From the NCBI RefSeq assembly GCF_011745365.1, contig NW_024468913.1, forward strand, positions 682,001 through 746,000: a stretch of DNA of 64,000 bases, in the 5' to 3' direction. The stretch is from Cryphonectria parasitica EP155 (taxonomy: Eukaryota > Ascomycota > Sordariomycetes > Diaporthales > Cryphonectriaceae). Of this stretch, positions 1 through 11,369 are shown one piece after another. Numbering within the stretch: the first letter of the stretch is position 1; every line of letters begins with the position of its first letter. A program made the translations under genes and the position numbers. The notes beneath the pieces were generated by a model. It did not search any database. It was not told where the DNA came from and saw nothing but the letters and a program-made list of their open reading frames with translations.

Positions 1-1479
1 GGGGATGTTTGTACATATCGTACATAAGTGATGAATCTTTTTATTCTCTTAATTCCTTCTCTTCTTTTTGCTTTCTTGTTTGTCTTGTCGGTTCATACAA
101 CAAGCGGGGTTGACAACGTGCTGACCCGAGTTCTGGACTCATCTCGGTCAGCTCGTTGCCTAACTCACGTGGCTCCTCTGATTGGCCCAATTACCCCTCA
201 CTACGCTAATCCGTCTTGTACAGCAATGCATCTCACAACCCAACCAACTGGCTACGCTTAGAGAACCCCCATGACACGAGTTATCCGAAACTTCCAATAC
301 CATTTCCTAATATAAATCTTTTAAGTACGATGAAATGATGCATGGCTGACCTGAATCTTCTAGATTGATGAAAGAAGGGCACTTCAAGAACCAAGACGCC
401 TACTCTTTCTTTGCGATACAACGACGAATAGAAACCACATCCGGTGAGAGGGGCACCGAAGCTCGATGTGCTTGGGCTCGAGGATGCCTATGGATGTGCA
501 GTGGCAGCGTGATGCACAACTATGAGATGAGATTCGTATATCTGGTGTCGAACCGGACTGATACATAATAGTAGGCAGGTAAGTCTCTGAGTGAGTAGGT
601 CAAATGGTGGACTAGTGAGACAGACATTTGTACGCTTATTGTTGTCGACAGCCTCTGCTCACGCTGTTTAATAGTTTTGCATAATTATGTAAGAATGAAT
701 GCATCCGATCTTCCCTGCTCACTCTATCATTTGAACGGGCTGTAGGTGACCAAGTCAGTGAACGAGCATCGAGCGTCTTTTACACCAAGGACGCTCTCAC
801 CCTTGTCGATCCGTCGTAGCACGATATTTGGTGATATGGGGTGTAGCGAAGATCAGCCGCTGCCCTGCCATTCATAGGTCTAAAGCCAAACAGCTACTCC
901 GCTCCAGTGATGTTGAACCAGACAAAGTCCTTCATGTCATAGCACTTGCCTAGCATATTGGTGTGCAGGCACCAATCTCCTCTTCTCCTCATTCCATCTC
1001 CGTCCTCAACCTGTCTTTGTCGTGGCCAGGCCCACATATGATGTCCTGAATAGACCACTTCGTCAACTTCAGGTCACTTTGACGTTCAGGTGGCGAGCCC
1101 ACCCAGCGATGACGCTCCTACTTAGTGGACCGTGTTATGGTCCACGCTTTTGCATCGGCAGTGGGTATCTGGGGAACTCCATGGGGGAACTGTGTATTAT
1201 CCGATGCGGGGGATGGGGGCAAGGAGGCCTTATCGGGACTAAAGCACCCAAGTAAGCAACCCACATGTTGCTCAGTACAGTAAGTACTTTTAGTATTAGC
1301 TTTTATCATGCCCTAGCCCATGATTCTAGTCTACCATGAAACGATCAATAGAGATAAAAAGGTTGCATATCTTACGAGTAAGGAGAAGGCGGCCACTGGT
1401 GATGTGATTCTCCATCCTTCTACTTCTTCCTCTGCAACATATCATAATTCCGCACGCACTTTATTAGTCTGCAGAGAAA
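1..1479. other. gene-poor left edge
   Basis: I see no convincing gene here. Short frames occur, including one at 31-261 that starts with a hydrophobic stretch, but none has a recognisable domain or splice partner. The last 200 bases lead into the permease gene and serve as its presumed promoter and 5' leader. Confidence 0.5.
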
Positions 1480-3641
1480 ATGGCCCAGACAAATATGACC
1501 CCCCACGACAGCCCACCCAACGAGAAATTAGAAGTGGCCCACGATGAATTCAGCGAAGAGGGGAAACTCTCTCCGCCGCCACTACATCACAGCCATGGCA
1601 AGACGAAAGAGGAGATCGAGCGCATCGACGCTATGGCTCTAGCGCCGGGGACCACAATGGCATCGTTTAGCCATCTGGATGAGAAGAAGATACTTCGAAA
1701 GGTACAGTTATGATTATTGATCAATACCTAGAATTCTTGTCTGTCTGCTCAACCGCTGATGGAGGCCCGATGACAGATGGATTTACGGCTCATTCCGGTG
1801 CTGGCTTTGCTGTATCTCCTTTGCTTCTTAGATCGTAAGTTTCAACCGTGACTATGCTTGACCCCAATCCCTGGTGATATTCCGAAAAGGAGGAGAACAG
1901 AGGACAACAAGACAAAGGGATCAAAATAAGAAGGAGATAGAGAGAGAAACAAAATCGCAGAGGAGATTATAGCGCCTGCCTTCAACTGTCCTGAGACTGA
2001 CATAATTACGCGGGAAGGGGGAAACATTGGCAACGCAAAGATCGAAGGTCTTCAAGAGGATCTCGGCCTTGAATCCTACCAGTACAACTGGTGTCTGACG
2101 GCCTTTTTCTTCACCTACGCCTTCTTCGAGGTGCCCTCGAACCTCCTCCTCAAAAAGCTGCGCCCATCTCGGTGGCTCCCCACCATCATGGTGGCTTGGG
2201 GCACCGTCATGACGCTCATGGGGATCGTCCAGAACTACCAAGGCCTATTGGTCGCGAGGCTGTTTCTCGGCGTTGCCGAGGCGGGTTTATACCCTGGTGT
2301 TGCTGTGAGTCTCGTACCTTCAGATTATTATTGTTGTTATTTCTCTCAATTCCCTCCTTCTAACATACTTCGCAACATTGCTGACTTCCGTGCTACAACC
2401 ATGCAGTACTACTTGACCATGTGGTACTGCCGCCATGAAATCCAATTCCGCCAAGCCATGTTCTTTTCCGCCGCCTCCGTTGCCGGTGCTTTCTCTGGCC
2501 TCCTCGCCTTCGGCATCAGCAAGATGGACGGCGTTGGCAACCTGGCAGGATGGAGGTGGATCTTCATCCTCGAGGGCATCGTCACTGTCCTGATAGCGTT
2601 CGCCTCCTTCTGGCTCCTGCACGATTTCCCCGAGACCGCCAAGTTCCTTACAGAGGAGGAGAGGGCGTTTGTGGTATTCCGTCTTAAATATCAAGGCCAG
2701 ACGAAAGAGACCACGTCGCAGGTCGCCCAGGCAGAGGAGTTCAAGTGGAAGTATGTAGCGCAGGCCTTTGCGGACTGGCAGATCTGGGTCAATCTTTTTG
2801 TGTACTGGAGTGTAAGTCAGAAGCCGCCTAATGGCACCTGCTTTTTTCTTGTCCCAATTCGTCCCTTTTCTTTTGCAGCGGCGACAGCAACTGAGAACGT
2901 CTCACTAGATCGTCTGCCCCCTCTACGGCATCAGCCTCTTCCTACCCACCATCGTCAAGAATCTCGGCTATACATCCAGCACAGCACAGCTAATGACCGT
3001 CCCCATCTACGTCACGGCTGCCATCCTCGCCGTCGTCTTCGCCTACATCTCCGACCGTGTCGGCAAGCGCAGTCCGTTTATTATTGGTTTCTTGTGTGTC
3101 ATGGTGGTTGGCTTCTCGATGTGCATTGCTACGGACCCGAGCGAGAAGCCCGGGGTGGTTTATGCCGGGGTGTTTCTCATCGCTTGTGCTATCTACCCTA
3201 GCTTCCCTGGAAACATCGCCTGGTTATCGAACAACTTGGCGGGCAGCTACAAGCGAAGTGTAGGCATGGCAATTCAGATTGGCGTGGGAAACCTTGGCGG
3301 TGTAAGTCTTTCACCCTTCTTCCCCCTCCCCCTTTTGTCCCTGTTCTTTGTACGCCATCCACCTGTCTCTCATACTCCGGACCTCTTGGCTGACCGCATT
3401 CAAGGCCATGGCATCCAATTTCTACCGCGAGGAGGATTCTCCCCGGTATATACTCGGGCATGGACTGGAGCTGGGATTCGTCTGCGCAGGCATTGTAGCT
3501 GTGGTGATTCTCAACATCGGGTATGCGACCATCAACAAGAAACGCGAGAGGAAGGTGGCTGAGGCCGGCGAGGGCCCCTCCGGGAGCCAGGAGCTTTCCG
3601 AGCTAGGGGACAAGGCTTATACGTTCAGATATATGCACTGA
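1480..3641 (+). CDS. MFS permease, DAL5/TNA1-like anion-cation symporter family
   Basis: Six exons: 1480-1701, 1777-1834, 2018-2304, 2407-2811, 2909-3301 and 3405-3641, giving 533 aa, the usual size for the family. All introns are GT..AG and the phases add up. A hydrophilic N-terminal tail of about 75 residues precedes the first membrane segment, followed by LDRGNIGNAK, the hallmark of this family (allantoate, nicotinate, pantothenate, biotin-type carriers). Other family signs are VEVPSNLLLK-like spacing in FFEVPSNLLLKK, RLFLGVAEAGLYPG, YYLTMWY, and the central loop DFPETAKFLTEEER. The C-terminus carries NKKRERK and a short acidic tail. It would act in the plasma membrane as a proton-coupled uptake carrier. 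The substrate cannot be read from sequence; nicotinate or a dipeptide/ureide-like compound are options. The start is the first ATG, in good context. No partner gene lies beside it. Confidence 0.9.
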
Positions 3642-4185
3642 TCTTAGGACTTGTTGATTTGGGATGATATACCCAAGTTCATGTTCGCAAAGATGAAAAT
3701 GGAAGAACACATGAGCCTTGCCGGATCTTCCATCTCTTCTTCCCCTTTCTAATTCTTCCCTTTCCTCATGGCAGTACTGCGAGCTCGCTTAGTGAAGTCA
3801 TGCTTCCTAGTGAGAACCTCTGCCAGATTTCACACTCTCCTCAAAGAGACACTGGGTACCAATGAGCACACGATTCTCTCAATTTGGAGAAGAAAACTCA
3901 TCAAGACGCTTTAGTCATGTTCTTGGTTCTAATTTCGCGAGTATGGACAAACTAATAACCCCCCTCCCCCCCAACGCCTTTCGCAGTAATGTAGCGTACA
4001 CACAAGAGCGTCCAGGCTCTGCTGTATATATGTACATGAAGAGGTTTCCAGCACCGTCTAACACCAATCCCACATACAAAGACCGTCTTTCTTTCTTTCT
4101 CCCCTTTCTTGTCCATATAAAGTTGTTCATCACTTCTCACTTTCTCCATCTATCGTCCTTGACCAGCCTCGCGCGCGTGCAACAC
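3642..4185. other. convergent 3' intergenic stretch
   Basis: This lies between the 3' end of the permease (+) and the 3' end of the Ala-rich protein gene (-). It is T/C-rich in places, including a C-run near 3961-3971. I see no coding signal. Confidence 0.4.
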
Positions 4186-4898
4186 TCACCACCTAAAGTT
4201 GGCCATAACACTACGAGACTTCATTTCCTTTCCTCCTCTCTTCTCGGTCCCCTTTGTCTTCTTTCCGCCCGTTCTAGCATTTAATGTCGCATTGTTGCTT
4301 GAGCCTCCAGTTGAGGCAGTCGTACTCCCATTTGTCGCCGCCGCCACAGCGGCAATAGCAGGAGCTGTGCCATTCGCAGGGGCTGCTGGGGGAGCAGCAG
4401 CAGCAGCGACGGCGGCCGCGACCGCTGGAGTTGCCGTTCCGTTTGCTGCAGAACGCGGGTTGGCGGCCGGAGCAGCTCGTGGAGAGGCTGCAGTTCCGTT
4501 GGCTGCCGCGGCTGCTCGTGGACGGGCGGTTGTGTTGCTTGCTGCAGCTTTCACTTTGAGTTGATTAGTGACAACACTTTCAACGGAGAGGCAATCCCGT
4601 CATGAAATTGTACGACGTGAGCATCCTTATACGACTTACCAGAATCCACAGCGAGAGGCGCAGGGGCTGGGGCAGCCGTATCAGCACCGGTCTGACGGCT
4701 GACATAGGACACTATTTTGTCCACAACATGTCTCTTGTCGACATTCTGATCATATTGAGATGGTAGTCTCTGGACTAGGCCCCCATCTGCCGGGGCTCTG
4801 CTGTTGAGGTAGTTGGCCGAGACAGCGGTGCTCATCAAGAGCGTTGCCAGGAGAGCCTGCTTCCAGCTGAAATCGGTGAAAGTTCCTTTAGCGATCAT
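4186..4898 (-). CDS. small Ala-rich secreted protein, unknown function
   Basis: Two exons on the minus strand, 4898-4640 and 4553-4186, joined by an 86-nt GT..AG intron, give 208 aa. I do not recognise a family. Residues 10-29 form a hydrophobic stretch ending in STAVSA, consistent with a signal peptide. The next part is ordinary and contains a dibasic DKR site (about residue 55) of the Kex2 type, followed by HVVDKIVSYVS. From the exon junction on, the protein is low-complexity Ala/Pro/Asn/Gly with repeated ANGTA-like units, several Asn-X-Ser/Thr sequons, and a basic tail (GGKKTKGTEKRGGKEMKSRS). It looks like a wall-associated or secreted, possibly glycosylated, protein. A Kex2-processed precursor is possible, but only one clear repeat-free cleavage site is seen. 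The C-terminal exon is less certain than the first. Confidence 0.5.
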
Positions 4899-7080
4899 GT
4901 TGGCTGTATGGAATCGAGTGAAGGAAAGATGTGAGGAGAGGAGAACGGTAACGAGCGAGCGACGGGCAGAGTAATAGGAACGAAGGGCAGAAGTCTATCC
5001 GGTAGACTGATGGCTGGTATGAAACTCAGCTTGTAGAAAGCAAGGCTCTGCCGGAGTATGGTGAAGAAAGAAGTAGGCGGTTAGTCGAGATGATTACTTC
5101 TCGGATATGTGATTATGAGGCCTGGCCATCTGTTCTTATCAGATGGCACATGGAAATGCACTGCCCCGATCAGAGCGTGACAAGTGTGTCTGATACCTAG
5201 CTTGGAGTGTGCTAACGAAACCGGAATGCCTTACAAAGGGTTGCAACACAGGTCTGGTTGGGGCAAGGCGTGCCCAATTCGCCCATCTGAAATCCAAAGA
5301 GGCTGAGCAGAACCGTGATCGGATGACCCGAAATCAAGCTTGTTCAGACGTGTGTTGGGATGGCCTGAGTCCTGGTGGCTCTCATCAAGGTAGTGAGTGC
5401 TTGATATTCTTAACCTCAGTCCCTTTAGCATTGTCGGATACAGCCTCAAACACTAAAACCTGAGAGACGAATATATAAAAACTCAAGAAGCGAGCCCACT
5501 CAATTCTCTCTTCACGAACCACAAAGAGATATCACAGGTTTCTTGTAGATTAACAAGTGAGATTAGTAAGTGCTCTACGATTGAGTAGACTGCATGCACA
5601 ATTCCATTTTTCATCGATGGAGTGATGACTCGATGACTTGAGGCTGGTCTTGGGTGGTGGAAATTCTTGATGGATGTCACGACATGGGATCTTGGAAGAA
5701 CATTGTATCCGGCATCAAATGTTCGGAACATGACAACTTTAGGGCACTTTTTGCGAGACTGTATCGTCGGACGATGTGCAGTGGCACGCTAAGGAACGCT
5801 GAGGGTGTCGCAGAGTTTGGATGTCGTTAATAACCCTTAATATGGCAATATACTACATACACATTCTTGTATCGATCTGGATGGGATGAGTTTCAAGGAA
5901 GAGTCCGTGCCTTATTAATTGTGGTTCTCAAAGTCGGCCCGCAACCTAAAGTCTAATAGCGTGTATCCAAACTTTGGCCCACGTTGCAGGACTGTTTCGG
6001 CAGATCATATCTTCCTGAGGCCCAGTTGAAAGTTATAAAGAGCCTTTCCAGTCCACTTTTGAGGTTTGCCTTCAAAAAAATTACTGAGGAAGCCTATGAT
6101 TCATTTATTTGCTTTTTTCAAGAAAGAAACAGAGCGACAAGAATTGCTCAAGAAGGAAGTTGACATAATGGAGGCTGAGCTCGGCAATCATGTAGCCGTT
6201 GAACCCCATGCTTTCCAGGTTATTGTGTTCCTTGTTGGGAAATTAAAACACAGGCCCTTCGCTCTATCTTGCAATTTCACGTATTTCAACTGGAAAAGGC
6301 CTGCTGCTTATTGACCTATTCGTATACTATATGTCATGTAGGCGCGCTGCAGACGCCAGGGTGCCAAGAACTCCAAGCACAGCCCACATATACTTTGGTT
6401 TCGTACACAGGAAAGGGCGCCCTGTCAGGTACTCTTGTCTGTGCTGTGGTAGGTGGGAGCTACCTGGCGTGCTGGGTGCCAAAAATTACACAACATACAT
6501 ATTAGACTTCAACATTAGGGTGTAAACTACAGTTTTCCTTCCGCTACGTCGAACTCACCTGACAAGCTGTTTGCTAGCACAGCATCGACTTTAGGTTTGT
6601 ATTTAGGCACATAGCATGGAGGACTGGGTATATAGACGGCATTGTGTGTTACCTGAACTGATCAGTGGCACCAGATTGAGGGTTTTGATCTTACTCTTAT
6701 GCCGATACTGCTCTCCATTACCGTCCGTGAATGTCTTTCGTTCTTGTCTTAATATCATGATCTTCCCTTGTTTTCATTACTCTTTTTCGTCTAGTTGTTA
6801 TTCACCTTCGTCCCCTTTTCGTTTGAGGAGACATCCAAGGCGGAACGGAAGGGGCGGGGGGAACCTTGCACATCCTTAGTCATCACAGTTATCTTAGCTT
6901 CCTTACATAAACACATCGGTCGTGCTATCGCTATCGTAGGATGCGATACCTAAAGTCAGGCTGCTCGGACTCACTTCCTGCGCCTTTGAGACCCTGTCCT
7001 GTCCCTCGAAACGATTTATCTTGCAGGAATCACATTACCGAAGTGGGATTCCATCCCCCCTTCATCATATTTCCTTCACC
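4899..7080. other. 2.2 kb intergenic stretch
   Basis: This lies between two divergent genes: upstream of the Ala-rich protein on the minus strand and upstream of cactin on the plus strand. Short frames at 5209-5463, 6066-6314 and 6269-6525 have no domains and no consistent splicing. I see no RNA gene. The CT-rich block at about 6760-6830 is typical of fungal promoters and may belong to cactin. Confidence 0.4.
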
Positions 7081-8792
7081 ATGAATCCTGACAGACAGGC
7101 GATGATCGATGGGTGGAAGTCCCCTCAGCAGAAAGAGAAGGACGTCACAGCGCCACGACGAGACGAGGGTGCTCGAGTCAAGAAGCCACCGCGGTCAGAC
7201 AAGCCGAAGCTGGCGGCCAAGGCAGCACGTTTCCTCAGCCTGGACGAAGAAGAGAGGAAATTCGTTGCCGGGGAGGACAAGTTCGTACTGAAGCAGTCCA
7301 AGAAGAAAGCAGACATTCGCGTCCGTGAGGGTCGCGCGCGACCCATCGACTACCTCGCATTCAGCCTGCGCTACATCGATACCGACCGAGATGTCCTCGA
7401 CGACGACGAGGATGATGCCGAGATTGACGTGCCGTCCCCAGAGAGGGTTGTAGACGACCTCGGCGCGGCGGAGCTGAAAGAGCTGGAAGCAGACATCGAG
7501 TCGTTCAACACGCTCGAGACAAACCAGAGAAACCGTGAATACTGGAAGGCCCTGTTGGTCCTCTGCAAGGACCGGAGAGAGAAGCTCTCTGGGCTGGACC
7601 ACGAGGGCCGCGCAGTCAGTACCGTGTCTTCAGAGATCGACAAGATTCTTAGCCCCAAGACTCTCGAACAGCTCGAGGCACTGGAGAAGCAGATCAAGTC
7701 GAAACTGCAATCGGACGAGCATATTGACACAGACTACTGGGAGCAGCTTTTGAAGAGCCTGTTAGTCTTCAAGGCGAAGGCCAGGCTGAGAAAGATCTGT
7801 GATGCCATCAAGGAGGGCCGCCTCGAAGAATTGAGAAAGAGTGATCCAGAAAGAGCAGAGTTGTTGGAATCCTTGGGAGAGAGCGGTCGTGGAGCGGCCA
7901 AGAGCTTGGGCGAGCCGTCTCAGCGGCCGGCTCAAAAATTATCTACTTCTGCTGCTGGATCATCCGAAGATACCAATCCACCTCCAGGAACAGCGCGCTT
8001 CGCAACGGCCGAAGTACAAGACTTCTCACAGGCCACTCGGGCTCTCTACGAGCGTGAGGTGGCACGTGGGGTCAGCGAGAACGAGGAAATCTTCACGGCG
8101 GAGGAAACAGTATCAACCGCCTTGAAACCCAAGTGGGCCGAGAAATACCGCCCACGAAAACCACAATACTTCAACCGAGTACAGATGGGTTACGAATGGA
8201 ACAAGTACAACCAGACTCACTACGACCATGATAACCCTCCACCCAAGGTGGTCCAGGGCTACAAGTTCAACATCTTCTACCCTGACCTAATCGACAAGAC
8301 GAAAGCTCCGACCTTCAAGATCATTCGCGAGGGTGGGCGTCGTAGAGGCGAGTCCTTTGCGCAGGCTGGTGAGGAGGACACTTGCTTGATTCGCTTCTTA
8401 GCCGGACCTCCTTATGAGGACATCGCATTCAGAATCGTCGATCGTGAATGGGATTATTCTGCGAAACGAGAAAGAGGCTTCAGGAGCAGCTTCGACAAGG
8501 TGCGTGGTTCTGATTAAACCCTCCCCCCCCCCCCCCAAAAAAAAAAGAAATTGTGCTGTACCCCTTTCATTGCGCAGCCATGTTCTTAAGCGTGAGGCGT
8601 GCATCATCAGTGGGCCCTTTTACATGCGCTTCTGAGTGTTGATGCTACTTGGTCATTCATATACTAACTTGATTATAAAAAAAGGGCATTCTTCAATTAC
8701 ATTTTCAGTTCAAGAAGGTGAGAATTTATTCCCAGCCCCAGCTCTATGAGACCTATGCTGACAAGGCCTTCCAGATTTATTACAGGAAATGA
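7081..8792 (+). CDS. CACTIN: cactin, spliceosome-associated protein
   Basis: Three exons, 7081-8499, 8685-8717 and 8775-8792, give 489 aa. The charged N-terminal half (KKADIRVREGRARPIDYLA, EIDVPSPERVV, long acidic and helical stretches) matches the cactin middle domain. The C-terminal block from about residue 360 matches the conserved cactin C-terminal domain: KPQYFNRVQMGYEWNKYNQTHYD, GYKFNIFYPDLIDK, FAGPPYEDIAF-like LAGPPYEDIAFRIVDREWDYS. The protein ends LQLHFQFKKIYYRK only if both small introns are removed. The first intron has a perfect TACTAAC branch site at 8661-8667; the second (8718-8774, 57 nt) is a multiple of three and has GCTGAC before CTTCCAG. Cactins work in the nucleus with the spliceosome and in sister-chromatid cohesion. 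The start is the first ATG in the frame with CACC before it; an upstream 5' exon cannot be excluded because TTGCAG precedes it. Confidence 0.9.
8523..8546. repeat. poly-C then poly-A run inside cactin intron 1
   Basis: About 14 C followed directly by 10 A, between the 5' splice site and the TACTAAC branch site of the first cactin intron. It is simple sequence and its length may be unreliable. Confidence 0.8.
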
Positions 8793-11369
8793 TCCTTACT
8801 CCGTCAGTCATATTCTGCGGAGATTAGACCTAGGTTTTATATGGGTGGAACATGGTGAGAACAATCTGTCTGACAATCAGCTCTTCAGATCAGCACCGCG
8901 CTTGCTTGACAGCCAGACACAGGGTCGGACCTCGCTAGTTCAGTGTACTCTCTCGAATACTCATATCACTGAATTCCCAAGCACTAGTGGCTCTGTAAAA
9001 TGATACCATGCAAGTATACTGAGGGCGGTAGGCTGTCCAGTCGCGTTACATCGTCGTTACATGATGTTCTCTTACTCACCGCACTCTTTACCTCTTACCT
9101 CGAGTCTTGCACGATTTTGCCGGACTTGGGTTCTTGTGACAGGTCTGGATCTGCCGGGAGGTTGACGTGCAGATGAACCGCCACCACCTTGGCCCTTTCC
9201 CTCCCTCTCCTTCGCCGGGCTCGCATTAGACGACTCACCGACTCTATGCTCTTGGAAGGGGAGGCGAGCGCGCTCAATGTGCTATACGTAGGCACGATGT
9301 TGCTGCCTGTGGCTGAGGCCGCGGATTATGGTTTCACCGTAACGGTGGACACCGCTCGATAAGCTGCCAATGATTCTCAAAGCATCAACAACGGACTGTC
9401 TTTTCGTCTTTTCTGTCGATGAACTTGATAATAAAGAGGTTTAGAGAATTCGATGTGGCTTCTGCTGACCTTCTAGGTCACTTCGCCTCATGCCCTGCAC
9501 CTTGTCTTTCAAGTTCCCGCTGGACGGTCAAGGCCTGGCGGCCCCAGGGCAATGCCCCGCCCAATCAATACCATTCACATGCCTCATTGGCGAGATACTG
9601 CTGCAGGTCTCCGTGACTGCTAGGACACTCCGAAGCTGTCATGGGAGCAGGTAGCATCGACTGTGGTCACTGGTACCAGGGAAGTACCACTTTTCAACGA
9701 GGTACATTCCACAGGCCTCATCCACCCAGCCTCAAGACCCAAGTTGGCGCCGTAGTGGAAGTGCTATCGGTATGTTCCTCAACTGGCCGGGCTACTGCTC
9801 CAGGATTATGACATCCCTGTCTCGTCTACCTCCTCTGCACCGTACCTAGGTATTACATGCGATCCCAGCTTGTACCTCGTACTTTGTCCTTCTTCGCCTT
9901 TGCTCCTGCTCCCCCCTTCCCCCCTCTTCCCTCCCTTCTCTTTCAGTCCGAACAGTTTCTTTTCACACCTCTGTGAATAGCAATGCCAGGGCTTTCACTT
10001 CTATCCCTCCGTTCCATTGTGTTGACCGGGGGCCGGCTTTGTGCTACAGGCGCATGCATACGAGTGGGCTCCAACAAAAACGGCTCTTGTTCTTGCAGCC
10101 GGCATCATGTATCTCATTGGGAAGGGAGGGTGCCATAAAGAAGCATGTGGACTTCTACTATGCGTACTTGCTTCTTCCAGCGTGGAGCACATGCAGGGTG
10201 ATGGTCGTCGTTTGAAGCTCGTATCATAATCAAGTTTAGGCACGTCATCCTCCCGTTTGCGTGCCCCCGTCCCCTCAGTGTCCTTTCCCACCCAACCCAC
10301 CCAGTCAAAGACCATGCAAAGAAGAAGAAGCAGAGACCAGTACGGAACAAATCAGTCGTAGGACACAAGCATGCATTCCTCTCCGCGTAAACTCGGCCTG
10401 CGCGCACACAACCATACCAAGCACGCCCCACATGGCCCCCGCGAGGCGTACACTCCGCGCAGTACAAGGGCTCTGGCGGAACACACCTTTGAGGACTCTG
10501 CGCTGACGGTCTTTTCTTCTACGTGTACATCAGCACCCTCTAGTTCCATTGCATTCACTGTTCTCTTTCCTATTGGCTGCCCTCTCACCAAGGCACTGCT
10601 GCCCTTTCCTGGATCGGAGCAAGGAGATCTAGGACTCCTTCTCCCCTCCCTCCCCTAGCTTCTGAATGTACAGTAGATCTACTGGTTCCCCATGCTGTAG
10701 TTCTTCATGGGCCCGGGTCGTCCGACAAGACTTATATTGCCATCTACTACCCGAGGAATCAGCTCAGTAGAGGATGGGAGACCATTTCTCAGCCGACACC
10801 GACAATTCGCCCATAGGTCTTTACCCTTCTGTACCCAAAAAGCACCAGAAAAGACGGTCAGACTTCTTCTTCCTGTGTTGTTCTTCCTCTATCATACAGC
10901 ACATCAAAAGGCAATCACACAAACAAGCAATTATCCTATGACCCAGAGTCATCACCTAGTTTGTGCCCAATATTGGCCTCGCTGTCGCTACTCCTGCATC
11001 TCTCTCCCTCGCTCTTTCTACTTCTCCCATCTATCAGAGACATATCAACTCGCCCTACTCCTTCACAAGGGCCCCACCACATTTTTTATCCTCAATAGCT
11101 ATTGTTTCAGACTTGACCTCAGAGACATTCCTCGTTACCCCCCTCCCCTCATACATACTGCTACCACTTTCTCGAGCACTGCTTTGCTGCACATCTAGAA
11201 ACACAGTCCTAGCTCCCAAGACAGTGACCTTTTATTCACAACTTACACATCCTTGAGCGCCCCTTCCTCGGTCTCAGCTATCCGCTGTCTTCTGACATTT
11301 GAAAGGCCTTTCGAAACAAGCACCACAACTCCTTGCCCTCCTTGCACGACACAAACAGAGTCCACGGTC
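8793..11369. other. long upstream region and leader of the forkhead gene
   Basis: I found no gene here. From about 9890 the plus strand is strongly pyrimidine-rich (for example 9904-9957 and 10880-11240), typical of promoters and long 5' leaders of fungal developmental regulators. The open frames at 10707-11198 and 10963-11256 lie in this CT-rich sequence, show no domain, and would act at most as upstream ORFs. Where transcription starts is unknown. Confidence 0.45.

Noticed and set aside
31..261. 76-codon frame with hydrophobic N-terminus
   Set aside because: Signal-like start but no family, no Cys pattern and no support; too short to call.
10755..10790. A-box-like AGCTCAGTAGAGG suggesting a tRNA
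   Set aside because: No B-box (GGTTCGA-type) at the right distance and no cloverleaf pairing.
10707..11198. 163-codon plus-strand frame before the forkhead gene
   Set aside because: It lies in CT-rich leader sequence with low-complexity translation; better seen as 5' leader or upstream ORF.
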